DNA from: Streptomyces lacrimifluminis
GTDB lineage: Bacteria > Actinomycetota > Actinomycetes > Streptomycetales > Streptomycetaceae
DNA length: 64,000 bases
Assembly: GCF_014646095.1 (NCBI RefSeq)
Contig: NZ_BMMU01000013.1
Location: forward strand, 176,780 to 240,779
Direction: 5' to 3'
Shown here: positions 8,735 to 17,775 of the stretch, piece after piece
Layout: each line of letters begins with the position of its first letter
How positions within the stretch are numbered: the first letter of the stretch is position 1
The notes under the pieces: model-generated
Told to the model about the DNA's origin: nothing
Databases searched by the model: none
What the model saw: the letters and a program-made list of their open reading frames with translations, nothing else
Program-made: the position numbers and the translations under genes

Positions 8735-10000
8735 GTGAAACTCACCGTGGTCGGCGGCGGATCGACCTACACCCCCGAACTCATCGACGGTTTCGCGCGG
8801 TTGCGGGACACCCTGCCCATAGAGGAGCTGGTGCTGGTCGATCCGGCCGCCGAACGGCTGGAGCTGGTCGGCGGGCTCGCCCGGCGCATCTTCGCCAGGC
8901 AGGGGCATCCCGGCCGGATCATCACGACCGACGACCTGGACAAGGGCGTCGAGGGCGCCGACGCCGTCCTGCTCCAACTGCGCGTCGGCGGCCAGGCGGC
9001 ACGGCAGCGGGACGAGACCTGGCCGCTGGAGTGCGGCTGCGTCGGCCAGGAGACGACCGGCGCGGGCGGCCTCGCCAAGGCGCTGCGCACGGTACCGGTG
9101 GTCCTGGACATCGCCGAGCGCGTCCGCCGGACCAACCCGGACGCCTGGATCATCGACTTCACCAACCCGGTGGGCATCGTCACCCGCGCCCTCCTCCAGG
9201 CCGGCCACAAGGCGGTCGGCCTGTGCAACGTGGCGATCGGCTTCCAGCGGAAGTTCGCCGCCCTGCTGGGGGTGACCCCGGCCGACATCCACCTGGACCA
9301 CGTGGGCCTCAACCACCTCACCTGGGAGACGGGCGTCCGGCTGGGCGGCCCCGAGGGCGAGGACGTCCTCCCCCGGCTGCTCGCCGAACACGGCGACCGG
9401 ATCGCCGACGACCTCCGTCTTCCGCGTTCCGTCCTCGACCGCCTGGAGACGGTCCCGTCCTACTACCTGCGCTACTTCTACGCCCACGACAACGTCGTGC
9501 GGGAACTGCGCACCAAACCCTCCCGGGCGGCCGAGGTGGCGGCGATGGAGGAGGAACTCCTGCGGATGTACGGCGATCCCGCCCTGGACGAGAAGCCGGA
9601 ACTGCTGGCGAAGCGCGGCGGTGCCTTCTACTCGGAGGCGGCGGTGGACCTGGCCGCGTCGCTGCTGGGCGGGGGCGGCAGCCCCTACCAGGTGGTGAAC
9701 ACGTACAACAGGGGAACGCTGCCGTTCCTGCCTGACGACGCTGTCATCGAGACGCAGGCAGCGGTGGGCAGGCAGGGGGCCACTCCCCTGGCCGTCCCGG
9801 CTGTCGACCCCCTGTACGCGGGGCTGATCGCCCACGTCACCGCCTACGAGGAACTGGCCCTGAAGGCCGCTCTGCACGGCGGGCGCGACCGGGTCTTCCG
9901 GGCTCTGCTCGCACATCCGCTGGTCGGCCAGTACGACTGTGCGGACACCCTGACCGACACCCTGATCGCGCACAACCGGGAGCATCTCGCGTGGGCATGA
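8735..10000 (+). CDS. csnH: GH4 family glycosidase (6-phospho-beta-glucosidase-like), CsnH type
   Basis: A 421-residue NAD-dependent glycoside hydrolase of family 4. The start VKLTVVGGGSTYTPE is the dinucleotide-binding loop. The metal-binding segment GLCNVAIGF (Cys of the CN-x motif) and GLNHLTW (metal His) are both present. GH4 enzymes break glycosidic bonds by an oxidation-elimination mechanism with NAD and Mn2+. The GTG at 8735 follows AAGGGA at good spacing and matches the family N-terminus. In the csn operon this enzyme is expected to cleave imported amino-sugar oligosaccharides. Whether the substrate is phosphorylated is unclear, since uptake here is by ABC transport and not PTS. Confidence 0.88.
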   Translation: MKLTVVGGGSTYTPELIDGFARLRDTLPIEELVLVDPAAERLELVGGLARRIFARQGHPGRIITTDDLDKGVEGADAVLLQLRVGGQAARQRDETWPLECGCVGQETTGAGGLAKALRTVPVVLDIAERVRRTNPDAWIIDFTNPVGIVTRALLQAGHKAVGLCNVAIGFQRKFAALLGVTPADIHLDHVGLNHLTWETGVRLGGPEGEDVLPRLLAEHGDRIADDLRLPRSVLDRLETVPSYYLRYFYAHDNVVRELRTKPSRAAEVAAMEEELLRMYGDPALDEKPELLAKRGGAFYSEAAVDLAASLLGGGGSPYQVVNTYNRGTLPFLPDDAVIETQAAVGRQGATPLAVPAVDPLYAGLIAHVTAYEELALKAALHGGRDRVFRALLAHPLVGQYDCADTLTDTLIAHNREHLAWA

Positions 10001-10962
10001 CCGCACACGTCCTCGCCATCGACGCGGGCAACAGCAAGACCGACGTGGCGGTGGTCGCCGCCGACGGGGAGGTGCTGGCCACCGCGCGGGGCGGAGGGTT
10101 CCGGCCGCCGGCCGACGGGCTGGACACGGCCGTCTCCGGGCTGGCCGACGCCGTCGCCGAGGCCTTCACCGCCGCCGGGGTCCGCTCCGTCGACCGGGTC
10201 TCGGCGTGTCTGGCGAACGCCGACTTCCCCGTGGAGGAGCGCCAGTTCGCCGCCGCGCTGCACGCGCGCGCGTGGGGCGCGAGTGTCGACGTACGCAACG
10301 ACACCTTCGCGATCCTGCGGGCCGGGATCACCGAGCCGCGCGGGGTCGCCGTCGTCTGTGGCGCCGGCATCAACTGCGTGGGGATGACCCCGGACGGCCG
10401 CACGGCCCGGTTCCCCGCGCTGGGGCGTATCTCCGGCGACTGGGGCGGTGGCTGGGGCCTGGCGGAGGAGGCCATGTGGCACGCGGCGCGGGCGGAGGAC
10501 GGGCGGGGCGGTCCGACGGCCCTGGTGTCCACCCTGCCCGCCCACTTCGGGCTCACCTCCATGTACGCCCTGATCGAGGCCCTGCACCTGGGGGGCGTCG
10601 ACAACGCCCGGCGCCACGAGCTGACGCCGGTGCTGTTCGCCACGGCGGCGGACGGTGATCCGGTGGCGTGTGCGCTGGTGGACCGGCTGGCCGACGAGGT
10701 GGTGGCCATGGCCGCGGTCGCGCTCCGCCGCCTCGGTCTCCTCGAAGAGGAGACCCCGGTTCTGCTGGGCGGGGGTGTACTCGCGGCCCAGCACGCCCGG
10801 TTGACGGACCGCATCACCGAACTGCTGGCCGCGCGGGCGCCCAAGGCCGTCGCCCGGGTGGTGACGGCACGGCCCGTGCTGGGGGCGGCGCTGCTCGGCC
10901 TGGACCACACGAACGCCCCGGCGGAGGCGCACGCGCGCGTACGACACTTCTACGAGGTCTGA
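9997..10962 (+). CDS. csnK: BadF/BadG-type sugar kinase (N-acetylglucosamine kinase-like), CsnK type
   Basis: A 321-residue ASKHA-fold ATPase. The phosphate loop DAGNSKTDVAV, the VVCGAGINCVG and GRISGDWGGGWGLAEEAMW segments and the C-terminal LLGGGVLAAQ motif are those of N-acetylglucosamine or glucosamine kinases of the BadF family. It probably phosphorylates the monosaccharide released by CsnH. The ATG at 9997 overlaps the csnH stop (ATGA); a GTG two codons earlier (9991) is an alternative. It is the last gene of the operon. Confidence 0.85.
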   Translation: MTAHVLAIDAGNSKTDVAVVAADGEVLATARGGGFRPPADGLDTAVSGLADAVAEAFTAAGVRSVDRVSACLANADFPVEERQFAAALHARAWGASVDVRNDTFAILRAGITEPRGVAVVCGAGINCVGMTPDGRTARFPALGRISGDWGGGWGLAEEAMWHAARAEDGRGGPTALVSTLPAHFGLTSMYALIEALHLGGVDNARRHELTPVLFATAADGDPVACALVDRLADEVVAMAAVALRRLGLLEEETPVLLGGGVLAAQHARLTDRITELLAARAPKAVARVVTARPVLGAALLGLDHTNAPAEAHARVRHFYEV

Positions 10963-11193
10963 CCTGCTTCGTACGGGAACCGAACAGATTCCTCCAGCGT
11001 ATTCATGGGCAGAGGGGTGGTGCGGGGAGCGCGCATGTGTCCGAATGCATGGCAGCGCGCCCCGACACGACACCACCCGCTGCGACACAACGCCGCCGCG
11101 CTGCGATCCGATCAAGATCCAGTCAAGGCCGGTGCGGATTGTCAGTGCCGGGGGCGATACTGGCGGTGACGGATGACCATGGGGGAGGTCACA

Positions 11194-12639
11194 GTGACAT
11201 CTACGAGCAGCGCGGCACCACCGGCAACGGGCTCGCCGGACCCGCTCGGCACGGCGGGCCTGCCCGGCATCCCGTCACAGCCGGGCAGAGGTCCTGCTCC
11301 CGGTGTCCCACAGCCCCCGCGCCGCACCGCCTTCGCCGAGGGCGTCGACCGGTTGCGGGCCGCCGCGACCACCGAGCCCGGGCGCCTGCGGATCATCGGC
11401 GCCCTGCTCGCCGTATGCGTCGTCGCGTTCGGTGCCGTCACCGCCTGGCAGATGACCGACCGTTCGTCGGCCGCGGACGACGTGCTGCACAACAGCCAGC
11501 CCCTCAGCTCCGCCGCCGCGGACATCTACAGCTCCCTCGCGGACGCCAACACCGCCGCCTCCAGCGGTTTCCTGGCCGGCGGTGACGAGACGTCGACCTC
11601 CCGCGAGCGCTACCTGAGGGACATCCGCAACGCCGCCGGCAAGCTCTCCGCCGCCGCGACCAACTCCGAGCCGGACTCCGAGTCCGCGACGACCATCGCC
11701 AGTCTCAACAAGCTGCTGTCGGAGTACACGGGCTACATCGAGCGGGCCCGCGCCAACAACCGGCTGGGCTTCCCGGTCGGCGGCTCGTATCTGCGGCTGG
11801 CGAACGACACGATGCAGAAGCAGATGCTCCCGCAGGCGGAGAAGCTCTACGCCAGGGAGAACCAGCGGCTGAGTTCCGACTACGCGGACGCGACCTCGTA
11901 CCCATGGGCGGCGATCGGCCTCGGCGTCACGGTGACCGGCGCCCTCGTCTGGGCCCAGCGGCGCAACTACCGGCGTACGAACCGGGTGCTGAACCACGGT
12001 CTCGTGGCGGCGACGGCCGCCACGACCGTCGTCCTGCTGTGGCTGGTCGCCGGGCAGAGTTTCGCCCGCTCCGGGCTCAACGACTCCTACGACCACGGCA
12101 TCCGCTCGCTGAACGTGCTGCACGACGCCCGGATCGCCTCCCTCAAGGCGCGCGGCAACGAGAACCTGACGCTGGTGGCGCGCGGCGCGGAGACGGTCGA
12201 GGTGAACGGCGAGGTCGTCGACGCGTACGACCACGACTTCGAGGGCGAAATGAGTACGCTCGGCAAGGGCCTGGCCCAGGCCGAGCGGCTGGCCGACGAC
12301 CAGGCGGGCAGGAAGCCGGTCGCGTCGGCCGTCGGCGGCATGGAGGAGTGGAAGTCGCGCCACGAGGAGGCGCAGGCGGCGTACGAGTTGGGTGACTTCC
12401 AGCAGGCGCTCGCCCGTGTCATAGGGGACAAGAGCGACAAGCCGACCGGTGAGTGCTTCGACAGCGTCGACACGGCGCTGAGGACGGCCATCGTCCATGA
12501 GCAGGCGGAGTTCCAGCGGGCGGCCGGTGACGGCCGGGACGCGATGACCGGCCTCCCGTTGGGCGCCGCGGCCCTCGCCGTGCTGGGCGCGGCGGGCGCG
12601 GTGCTCGGCATCGGGCGCAGGCTGTCGGAGTACCGCTGA
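11194..12639 (+). CDS. glnX: GlnX-like four-helix membrane sensor protein
   Basis: The 481-residue product has four membrane helices near residues 66-86, 236-255, 268-290 and 452-475. A large helical extracytoplasmic domain lies between helices 1 and 2 and another between 3 and 4, giving the layout of the mycobacterial GlnX sensor. GlnX passes the amino-acid signal sensed by GlnH to the kinase PknG. The neighbouring genes here encode a GlnH-like binding protein and a PknG-type kinase, which supports the call; the sequence itself is poorly conserved. The GTG at 11194 is preferred because GGGGGAGG lies five bases before it; earlier in-frame ATGs overlap that site. Confidence 0.7.
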   Translation: MTSTSSAAPPATGSPDPLGTAGLPGIPSQPGRGPAPGVPQPPRRTAFAEGVDRLRAAATTEPGRLRIIGALLAVCVVAFGAVTAWQMTDRSSAADDVLHNSQPLSSAAADIYSSLADANTAASSGFLAGGDETSTSRERYLRDIRNAAGKLSAAATNSEPDSESATTIASLNKLLSEYTGYIERARANNRLGFPVGGSYLRLANDTMQKQMLPQAEKLYARENQRLSSDYADATSYPWAAIGLGVTVTGALVWAQRRNYRRTNRVLNHGLVAATAATTVVLLWLVAGQSFARSGLNDSYDHGIRSLNVLHDARIASLKARGNENLTLVARGAETVEVNGEVVDAYDHDFEGEMSTLGKGLAQAERLADDQAGRKPVASAVGGMEEWKSRHEEAQAAYELGDFQQALARVIGDKSDKPTGECFDSVDTALRTAIVHEQAEFQRAAGDGRDAMTGLPLGAAALAVLGAAGAVLGIGRRLSEYR

Positions 12640-12700
12640 TGCGGTACGAGCCGATGCGGTACGAAGAGACAAGACACGACGAGACAAGAACAGTACGGAC
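12638..12700. repeat. Three direct copies of GAYGCGGTACGA between glnX and glnH
   Basis: Copies begin at 12638, 12653 and 12688. A second short repeat (GAGACAAGA) lies among them. The first copy overlaps the glnX stop codon. They may be regulator half-sites or the result of local slippage. Confidence 0.55.
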
Positions 12701-12748
12701 GCGGTACGAAGCAGCACAAGGGAGTGCGGCGGCAAGGGAGTTCGGGCG

Positions 12749-13846
12749 ATGAGAGGGGGCGGGACGATGAACGCACAGCGGCTTCCGCGGAGTCCGCGCA
12801 CCGGTCTCCAGGTCCTGCGGACCGGACTCCGGGCTCTGCGGACCGGACTGCGGGGCTGGGGCGGTGTCGGGGCGATGGCGGCCGTCTGCGCCCTCGCGGT
12901 GACCTTCGCGCTGCTGCTCCCGCTGACCCAGTCGCACGGCGACGGCAGTACGGGTACCGGCGGCCAGGGCGTCGCCCGGGGCATTCAGGCGAAGGTCGCG
13001 GCGGAGTGCGAGAACCCGCAGGACCAGAGCCCGCAGCCGTCCTCGCTCGACGGGAAGACGATCGAGGCGATCAAGGCCCGTAAGGACCCGCGGCTGATCG
13101 TCGGCGTCGACCAGAACAGCTACCGCTGGGGCTACCGCGATCCGAACGGCGGCAAGACGGCGGAGCTGGAGGGCTTCGACATCGACCTGGTCCACCGGAT
13201 CGCGAAGGACATCCTCGGCGACGAGAACGCGGTCAAGTTCAAGGCCATCCCGACCAACCAGCGCATCCCGGCGCTCAAGGACGGCCGCGTCGACATGATC
13301 GTCCGCACGATGACGATCACCTGTGACCGGGTGAAGGAAGTGGCCTTCTCCGCCCCGTACTTCCTCACCGGCCAGCAGGTCCTCGCGCCCAAGAGCTCCA
13401 CGATCAAGGGGTACGACAAGACGCTCGCCGGCAAGCGGATCTGCTCGGGGGCGGGCTCCACGGCGCTGGAGCTGCTGAGGAAGGACCGGGCCGCGAAGAA
13501 GGCCGGGGTCGCCTCCGCCGACATCGAGACGGTCGTCCCCAGCCAGCTCGACTGTCTCGTCCGCCTCCAACTCGGCCAGGTGGACGCCGTGGTGACCGAC
13601 AGCGCGCTCGCCGCGAGCCAGGCGGCACAGGACCCGACGGTGGAACTCAAGGGCGAGGCGTTCACCACCGACTACTACGGCGTGGCGGTGAAGAAGGGTG
13701 CGAACGACCTGGCGGCACGGGTCAATCGCATACTGGAGCAGTACCGCCAGGACGGCGGCTGGCAGGCGTCGTACGACAAGTGGCTGTCGCCGACACTCGG
13801 CACAAAATCGGAGTCGGCGAAGCCGCCGGTGCCCCGCTACAAGTGA
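12749..13846 (+). CDS. glnH: GlnH-like amino-acid-binding sensor protein (SBP family 3)
   Basis: A 365-residue family-3 solute-binding protein of the Glu/Gln/Asp type. The binding domain runs from about residue 110 (LIVGVDQNSYRWGYRD, ELEGFDIDLVHRIAKDIL, DGRVDMIVRTMTIT) to the end. It is attached by one uncleaved helix (about 38-60); there is no lipobox. No transporter genes are near, so it should act as a sensor, as GlnH does for GlnX and PknG in mycobacteria. The cytoplasmic N-terminus has three copies of a basic RTGLxxL unit. The start may be ATG 12749 (AAGGGAG upstream) or ATG 12767. Confidence 0.78.
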   Translation: MRGGGTMNAQRLPRSPRTGLQVLRTGLRALRTGLRGWGGVGAMAAVCALAVTFALLLPLTQSHGDGSTGTGGQGVARGIQAKVAAECENPQDQSPQPSSLDGKTIEAIKARKDPRLIVGVDQNSYRWGYRDPNGGKTAELEGFDIDLVHRIAKDILGDENAVKFKAIPTNQRIPALKDGRVDMIVRTMTITCDRVKEVAFSAPYFLTGQQVLAPKSSTIKGYDKTLAGKRICSGAGSTALELLRKDRAAKKAGVASADIETVVPSQLDCLVRLQLGQVDAVVTDSALAASQAAQDPTVELKGEAFTTDYYGVAVKKGANDLAARVNRILEQYRQDGGWQASYDKWLSPTLGTKSESAKPPVPRYK

Positions 13847-13909
13847 CGTTCACCGACCGACGGACAAGCCGACCGAACGAGCCAACCACACGAGTAGTCG
13901 AGGTGATCG

Positions 13910-15235
13910 ATGGGCGTCACGGGAGCCACCGGGCCGGTGATGGACCGGGACGAGGTGGACCGTGCGCTGGCGCGGCTCGGCGCGGAGCACGAGGCGATCG
14001 AGACTTCGCTCCTCGCCCTCCAGGACCATGCGGGCCGCAGACTCCTCGAAGGCGCCGAGCTCACCGGCACGACCAAGGAGCGCTGGACGTCCGCGGACGC
14101 GTCGATCACGCTGCTGTGGGCGTACTTCGACGCGTACTCGGACACGTTCCGCTCCGCCCGTGACATCCGTTCGCGCCGCCGCTGGTCCAGCCGCGAGGAC
14201 CTGGTGGAGCTGACGGAGCTGCTGCGCGGCGAGTGCGTCACGGTCGCGGGCAGCGCGACGGCGACGGCCAACGCGCCCACCCTGCACGGCGCCGGGAAGC
14301 TCAGCCACCGGTACTCGCTGGCCGGCCTGGTGGAGCGGATGAACGAGCTGTACGCGACCTCGCTGGACATGGTCGTCACCGCCGACGCGGTCTGGTCGGC
14401 CCTGCCCGCGCGGATAGACCTCCTGGCCGCCGAGCTGCAGCGCACCCGCCAACTGGCGCACTCCGTGGGCGTACGCCCGGGCGAACATCCCGCGGGCGAC
14501 GATCTGGAGCGCATCACCCGCACCCTGACCGCCCTGCGCGAGCGGGTGATCTCCGACCCGCTGGCGTTCTGGCTGCCCGCGCAGGGCAGTTCGGCGCCCG
14601 GCGGCGGCCGTCCGGACACCACCGTGTACGACCGTGAGGCGCGCGCCCTGGAGGACGTACGCCGGGAGATCGACGCCGTGCTGACGGTCCGCCAGGACGC
14701 GGAGGCCCGGCTCGTCAAGCTGCGCGACCTGCTGTCCCGCGCGGACCGTACGCTCGCCGAGGCACGCAGCGCGCGCGGTGAGGTGCTGGCGAAGATCGCC
14801 GCGTCGGAGGTGCCTGCCGTCAGTGGCCCGCCCACGGCGTTGCAGGAGCAGCTGGCGATGGCCGCCGACTACCGCAGACACGCCCAGTGGCACCGTCTCT
14901 CGCCGCTCCTGGAGTCGCTTGAGGCGAAGGCGGAGGACGAACTGATGCGGGCCCGCGAGTCGTTGACTGCGGTCACGCAGCCGCTGGCGGTCCGCGCCGA
15001 GCTGCGCGGCCGGCTCGACGCGTACAAGGCGAAGGTCGCCCGGTACGGCTTCGCGGAGGACCCGCTGCTGATCGAGCGGTACGACGCGGCGCGCCGCATG
15101 CTGTGGAGCGCGCCCTGCGACCTGCGGGTCGCGGAGCAGGCCGTGCTGCGCTACCAGCAGGCCGCCGCCGAGTACTTCGGCGGCCCGCGGGTGCCCGGCC
15201 AGGCCGGGCCCAGTGACCGGAGGGGGGACTACTGA
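13910..15235 (+). CDS. Unknown helical (coiled-coil) protein of the PknG cluster
   Basis: The 441-residue protein is not recognised. It is soluble, lacks a signal peptide and membrane helices, and is strongly alpha-helical, with long heptad-like runs near residues 225-300 and 320-400 (for example ALEDVRREIDAVLTVRQDAE). Its start follows GAGGTG, and its stop overlaps the kinase start (TGATG), so it is coupled to the kinase gene. The position between the GlnH-like sensor and PknG suggests an adaptor or kinase substrate, but that is inference only. Confidence 0.8.
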   Translation: MGVTGATGPVMDRDEVDRALARLGAEHEAIETSLLALQDHAGRRLLEGAELTGTTKERWTSADASITLLWAYFDAYSDTFRSARDIRSRRRWSSREDLVELTELLRGECVTVAGSATATANAPTLHGAGKLSHRYSLAGLVERMNELYATSLDMVVTADAVWSALPARIDLLAAELQRTRQLAHSVGVRPGEHPAGDDLERITRTLTALRERVISDPLAFWLPAQGSSAPGGGRPDTTVYDREARALEDVRREIDAVLTVRQDAEARLVKLRDLLSRADRTLAEARSARGEVLAKIAASEVPAVSGPPTALQEQLAMAADYRRHAQWHRLSPLLESLEAKAEDELMRARESLTAVTQPLAVRAELRGRLDAYKAKVARYGFAEDPLLIERYDAARRMLWSAPCDLRVAEQAVLRYQQAAAEYFGGPRVPGQAGPSDRRGDY

Positions 15236-17772
15236 TGACCGAGACAGAGCAGCAGAAGTGCCAGCGGCCCGACTGCGAGGGCAGTTACGAGGACATGGGC
15301 GGCGGTGAACTGTACTGCGACACGTGCGGTCTCGCGCCGGTCGTGTCGGCCGGCGGCCTGGTGGGCTCACCGTCCACCGGGGTCACCGGGAGCGGCAAGG
15401 GGGGTTCGAGGACCGGCGGTTCGTCCTCCAGCAGTTCCCGCGCCTCCTCCCGCTCGTCCCGCTCGTCCCGTTCCTCGCAGTCCCGCCGCTCGGTCTCCGG
15501 CCGACTGTCGCGTTCCCTGTCGGGGAGGTCGACGGGCCGTTCGGTGTCGGTGCGCAGCTCGGGTTCGACCGCCGGGTCCACCGGTCGCGGCCGGCTCGGC
15601 GCGGGCCTGGTCGAGGTGCCGGGTGTGCCGCGGCCCGACCCGCGCGCGATGGTGCTGGAGAACCCCGAGGTGCCCGAGCGCAAGCGGTTCTGCTCGCGCT
15701 CCGACTGCGGTGCGCCGGTGGGGCGGGCGCGCGGCGAGGGCCGGCCGGGGCGTACGGAGGGGTTCTGCACGAAGTGCGGGCACCCGTACTCGTTCGTGGC
15801 GAAGCTGCACACCGGTGACATCGTGCGCGGCCAGTACGAGGTGGTGGGCTGTCTGGCGCACGGCGGCCTCGGCTGGGTCTACCTCGCCGTGGACCGGGCC
15901 GTGTCCGACCGGTGGGTGGTCCTCAAGGGCCTGCTGGACACCGGGGACCAGGACGCGATGGCCGCCGCGATCTCCGAGCGGCGCTTCCTCGCGGAGATCG
16001 AGCACGCCAACATCGTGCGGATCTACAACTTCGTGGAGCACCTCGACCAGCGCACGGGCTCCCTCGACGGCTACATCGTCATGGAGTACGTCGGCGGCAA
16101 GTCGCTGAAGGAGATCGCCAACGACCGCCGTACCCCGGCCGGCAAGCGGGACCCGCTGCCGGTGGAACAGGCGTGCGCGTATGGCATCGAGGCGCTCGAG
16201 GCCCTCGGTCATCTGCACAGCCGCAACCTGCTGTACTGCGACTTCAAGGTCGACAACGCGATCCAGACCGAGGACCAGCTGAAGCTGATCGACATGGGCG
16301 CGGTCCGCAGAATGGACGACGACGAGTCGGCCATCTACGGCACGGTCGGCTACCAGGCGCCGGAGGTCGCGGAGGTCGGCCCGTCGGTGGCGTCCGACCT
16401 GTACACGGTCGCGCGCACGCTCGCCGTCATGACGTTCGACTTCCAGGGCTACACGAACGTGTTCGTGGACTCCCTGCCCGACCCCGACCACATCGAGGTC
16501 TTCCGGCAGTACGAGTCGTTCTACCGGCTCCTGGTCCGCGCCACCGACCCCGACCCGGCCCGTCGGTTCGCGTCCGCGCAGGAGATGTCCGAGCAGCTGA
16601 CGGGCGTGCTGCGCGAGGTCGTATCGCTCCAGACGGGGCGGGCCAGGCCCGCGCTGTCGACGCTGTTCGGGCCGGAAGTGAAGGTCACGGACGCGGAGTT
16701 GTTCGGGGCGCTGGACGGGGAGGTGTCCCGGTTGGGGGCGCGCGTGGTGACGCCCCGGCGGAAGTCCACGTCGCCGGCCGCTCCCGCCGTCGGTGGCACC
16801 ACCAGGGCGCTCACCGGTGCCCCGCGTCTCGTCAAGGCCATCGACGCCGGTGCCGCCGCGCTCGCGCTGCCCGTGCCCCGCGTCGACCCGACCGACCCCA
16901 ACGCGGGCTTCCTGGCAGGGTTGTTGGCGTCGGCGGCCGGGGAGCTGATCGCCGCCCTCGCGGTGGTGCCGGCCCAGTCGACGGAGACCCGGCTGCGGGA
17001 GGTGCGGGCCCGGCTGGAGAACGGGGACGCCGCGACCGCCCTGGAGTCGCTGGTCAGGCTGGAGGAGGAGCGGCCCGACGACTGGCGGGTGGTCTGGTAC
17101 CGGGGCGTGGCGGCGCTGGTGACGGGTGATCACGAGGGCGCCGCGCTGTCGTTCGACGCGATCTACGACGCCTTCCCGGGCGAGAGTCCGCCCAAGCTGG
17201 CCCTCGGGCTGTGCGCGGAGGTGCTCGGTCAGCTCGACAACGCCGCCGAGTACTACCGGCTGGTGTGGACGACCGACCCGAGCTATGTGAGCGCCGCGTT
17301 CGGGCTGGCCCGCGTCCAGTTGGCGGCGGGCGACCGCCGTAGCGCCGTGACGACGCTGGAGTCGGTCCCGGAGGCCTCGATCCACTACACGGCGGCCCGC
17401 GTGGCCGCCGTACGGGCCCGGTTGCGGCAGCGGACCGCGGTCGCCGCCGACGCGCCGTTCCTGGACGATCTGATCGCGTCCGCCGGGCAGGTGGAGGCCC
17501 TGGGCGGATACGGTCTGGACGCGGTCCGGCGGGAGCAGCTGTCGGTGGAAGTCCTCGGCTGCGCGCTGGACTGGGTACTCTCCCATGGCCAGGGTTCCGC
17601 CCCTCCTGCCGTCGGGGGGCGGGTGCTGCTCGGCAGTGACCTGGACGAGCGTGGTCTGCGCTTCGGGCTGGAACGCTCGTACCGGGCGCTGGCCCGGCTC
17701 GCGCAGGGCGGCGAGGAGAGGATCGACCTGGTGGAACGCGCCAACCGTTACCGCCCCCGGACGTGGGTGTAG
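15235..17772 (+). CDS. pknG: PknG-type serine/threonine protein kinase
   Basis: The 845-residue protein has the PknG order of domains. An N-terminal zinc ribbon (C9, C14, C28, C31) is followed by a Ser/Arg-rich linker and a second rubredoxin-like ribbon (C153, C158, C178, C181), then the kinase (about 195-470) and C-terminal TPR repeats (about 560-840). In the kinase, the Gly loop is AHGGLGWVYLA, the ATP Lys is K231 (VVLKGL), the catalytic loop is YCDFKVDN (D336, K338, N341) instead of HRDLKxxN, and DFG is replaced by DMG (D353), as in mycobacterial PknG. In that system PknG phosphorylates FHA proteins that control 2-oxoglutarate metabolism. The extra first zinc ribbon is an addition to the mycobacterial plan. 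Confidence 0.9.
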   Translation: MTETEQQKCQRPDCEGSYEDMGGGELYCDTCGLAPVVSAGGLVGSPSTGVTGSGKGGSRTGGSSSSSSRASSRSSRSSRSSQSRRSVSGRLSRSLSGRSTGRSVSVRSSGSTAGSTGRGRLGAGLVEVPGVPRPDPRAMVLENPEVPERKRFCSRSDCGAPVGRARGEGRPGRTEGFCTKCGHPYSFVAKLHTGDIVRGQYEVVGCLAHGGLGWVYLAVDRAVSDRWVVLKGLLDTGDQDAMAAAISERRFLAEIEHANIVRIYNFVEHLDQRTGSLDGYIVMEYVGGKSLKEIANDRRTPAGKRDPLPVEQACAYGIEALEALGHLHSRNLLYCDFKVDNAIQTEDQLKLIDMGAVRRMDDDESAIYGTVGYQAPEVAEVGPSVASDLYTVARTLAVMTFDFQGYTNVFVDSLPDPDHIEVFRQYESFYRLLVRATDPDPARRFASAQEMSEQLTGVLREVVSLQTGRARPALSTLFGPEVKVTDAELFGALDGEVSRLGARVVTPRRKSTSPAAPAVGGTTRALTGAPRLVKAIDAGAAALALPVPRVDPTDPNAGFLAGLLASAAGELIAALAVVPAQSTETRLREVRARLENGDAATALESLVRLEEERPDDWRVVWYRGVAALVTGDHEGAALSFDAIYDAFPGESPPKLALGLCAEVLGQLDNAAEYYRLVWTTDPSYVSAAFGLARVQLAAGDRRSAVTTLESVPEASIHYTAARVAAVRARLRQRTAVAADAPFLDDLIASAGQVEALGGYGLDAVRREQLSVEVLGCALDWVLSHGQGSAPPAVGGRVLLGSDLDERGLRFGLERSYRALARLAQGGEERIDLVERANRYRPRTWV

Positions 17773-17775
17773 TTG

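Noticed and set aside
8735..10000. PTS-linked 6-phospho-beta-glucosidase role for the GH4 enzyme
   Set aside because: No PTS genes are present and import is by an ABC system. The family name does not prove a phosphorylated substrate, so a csn-type role is preferred.
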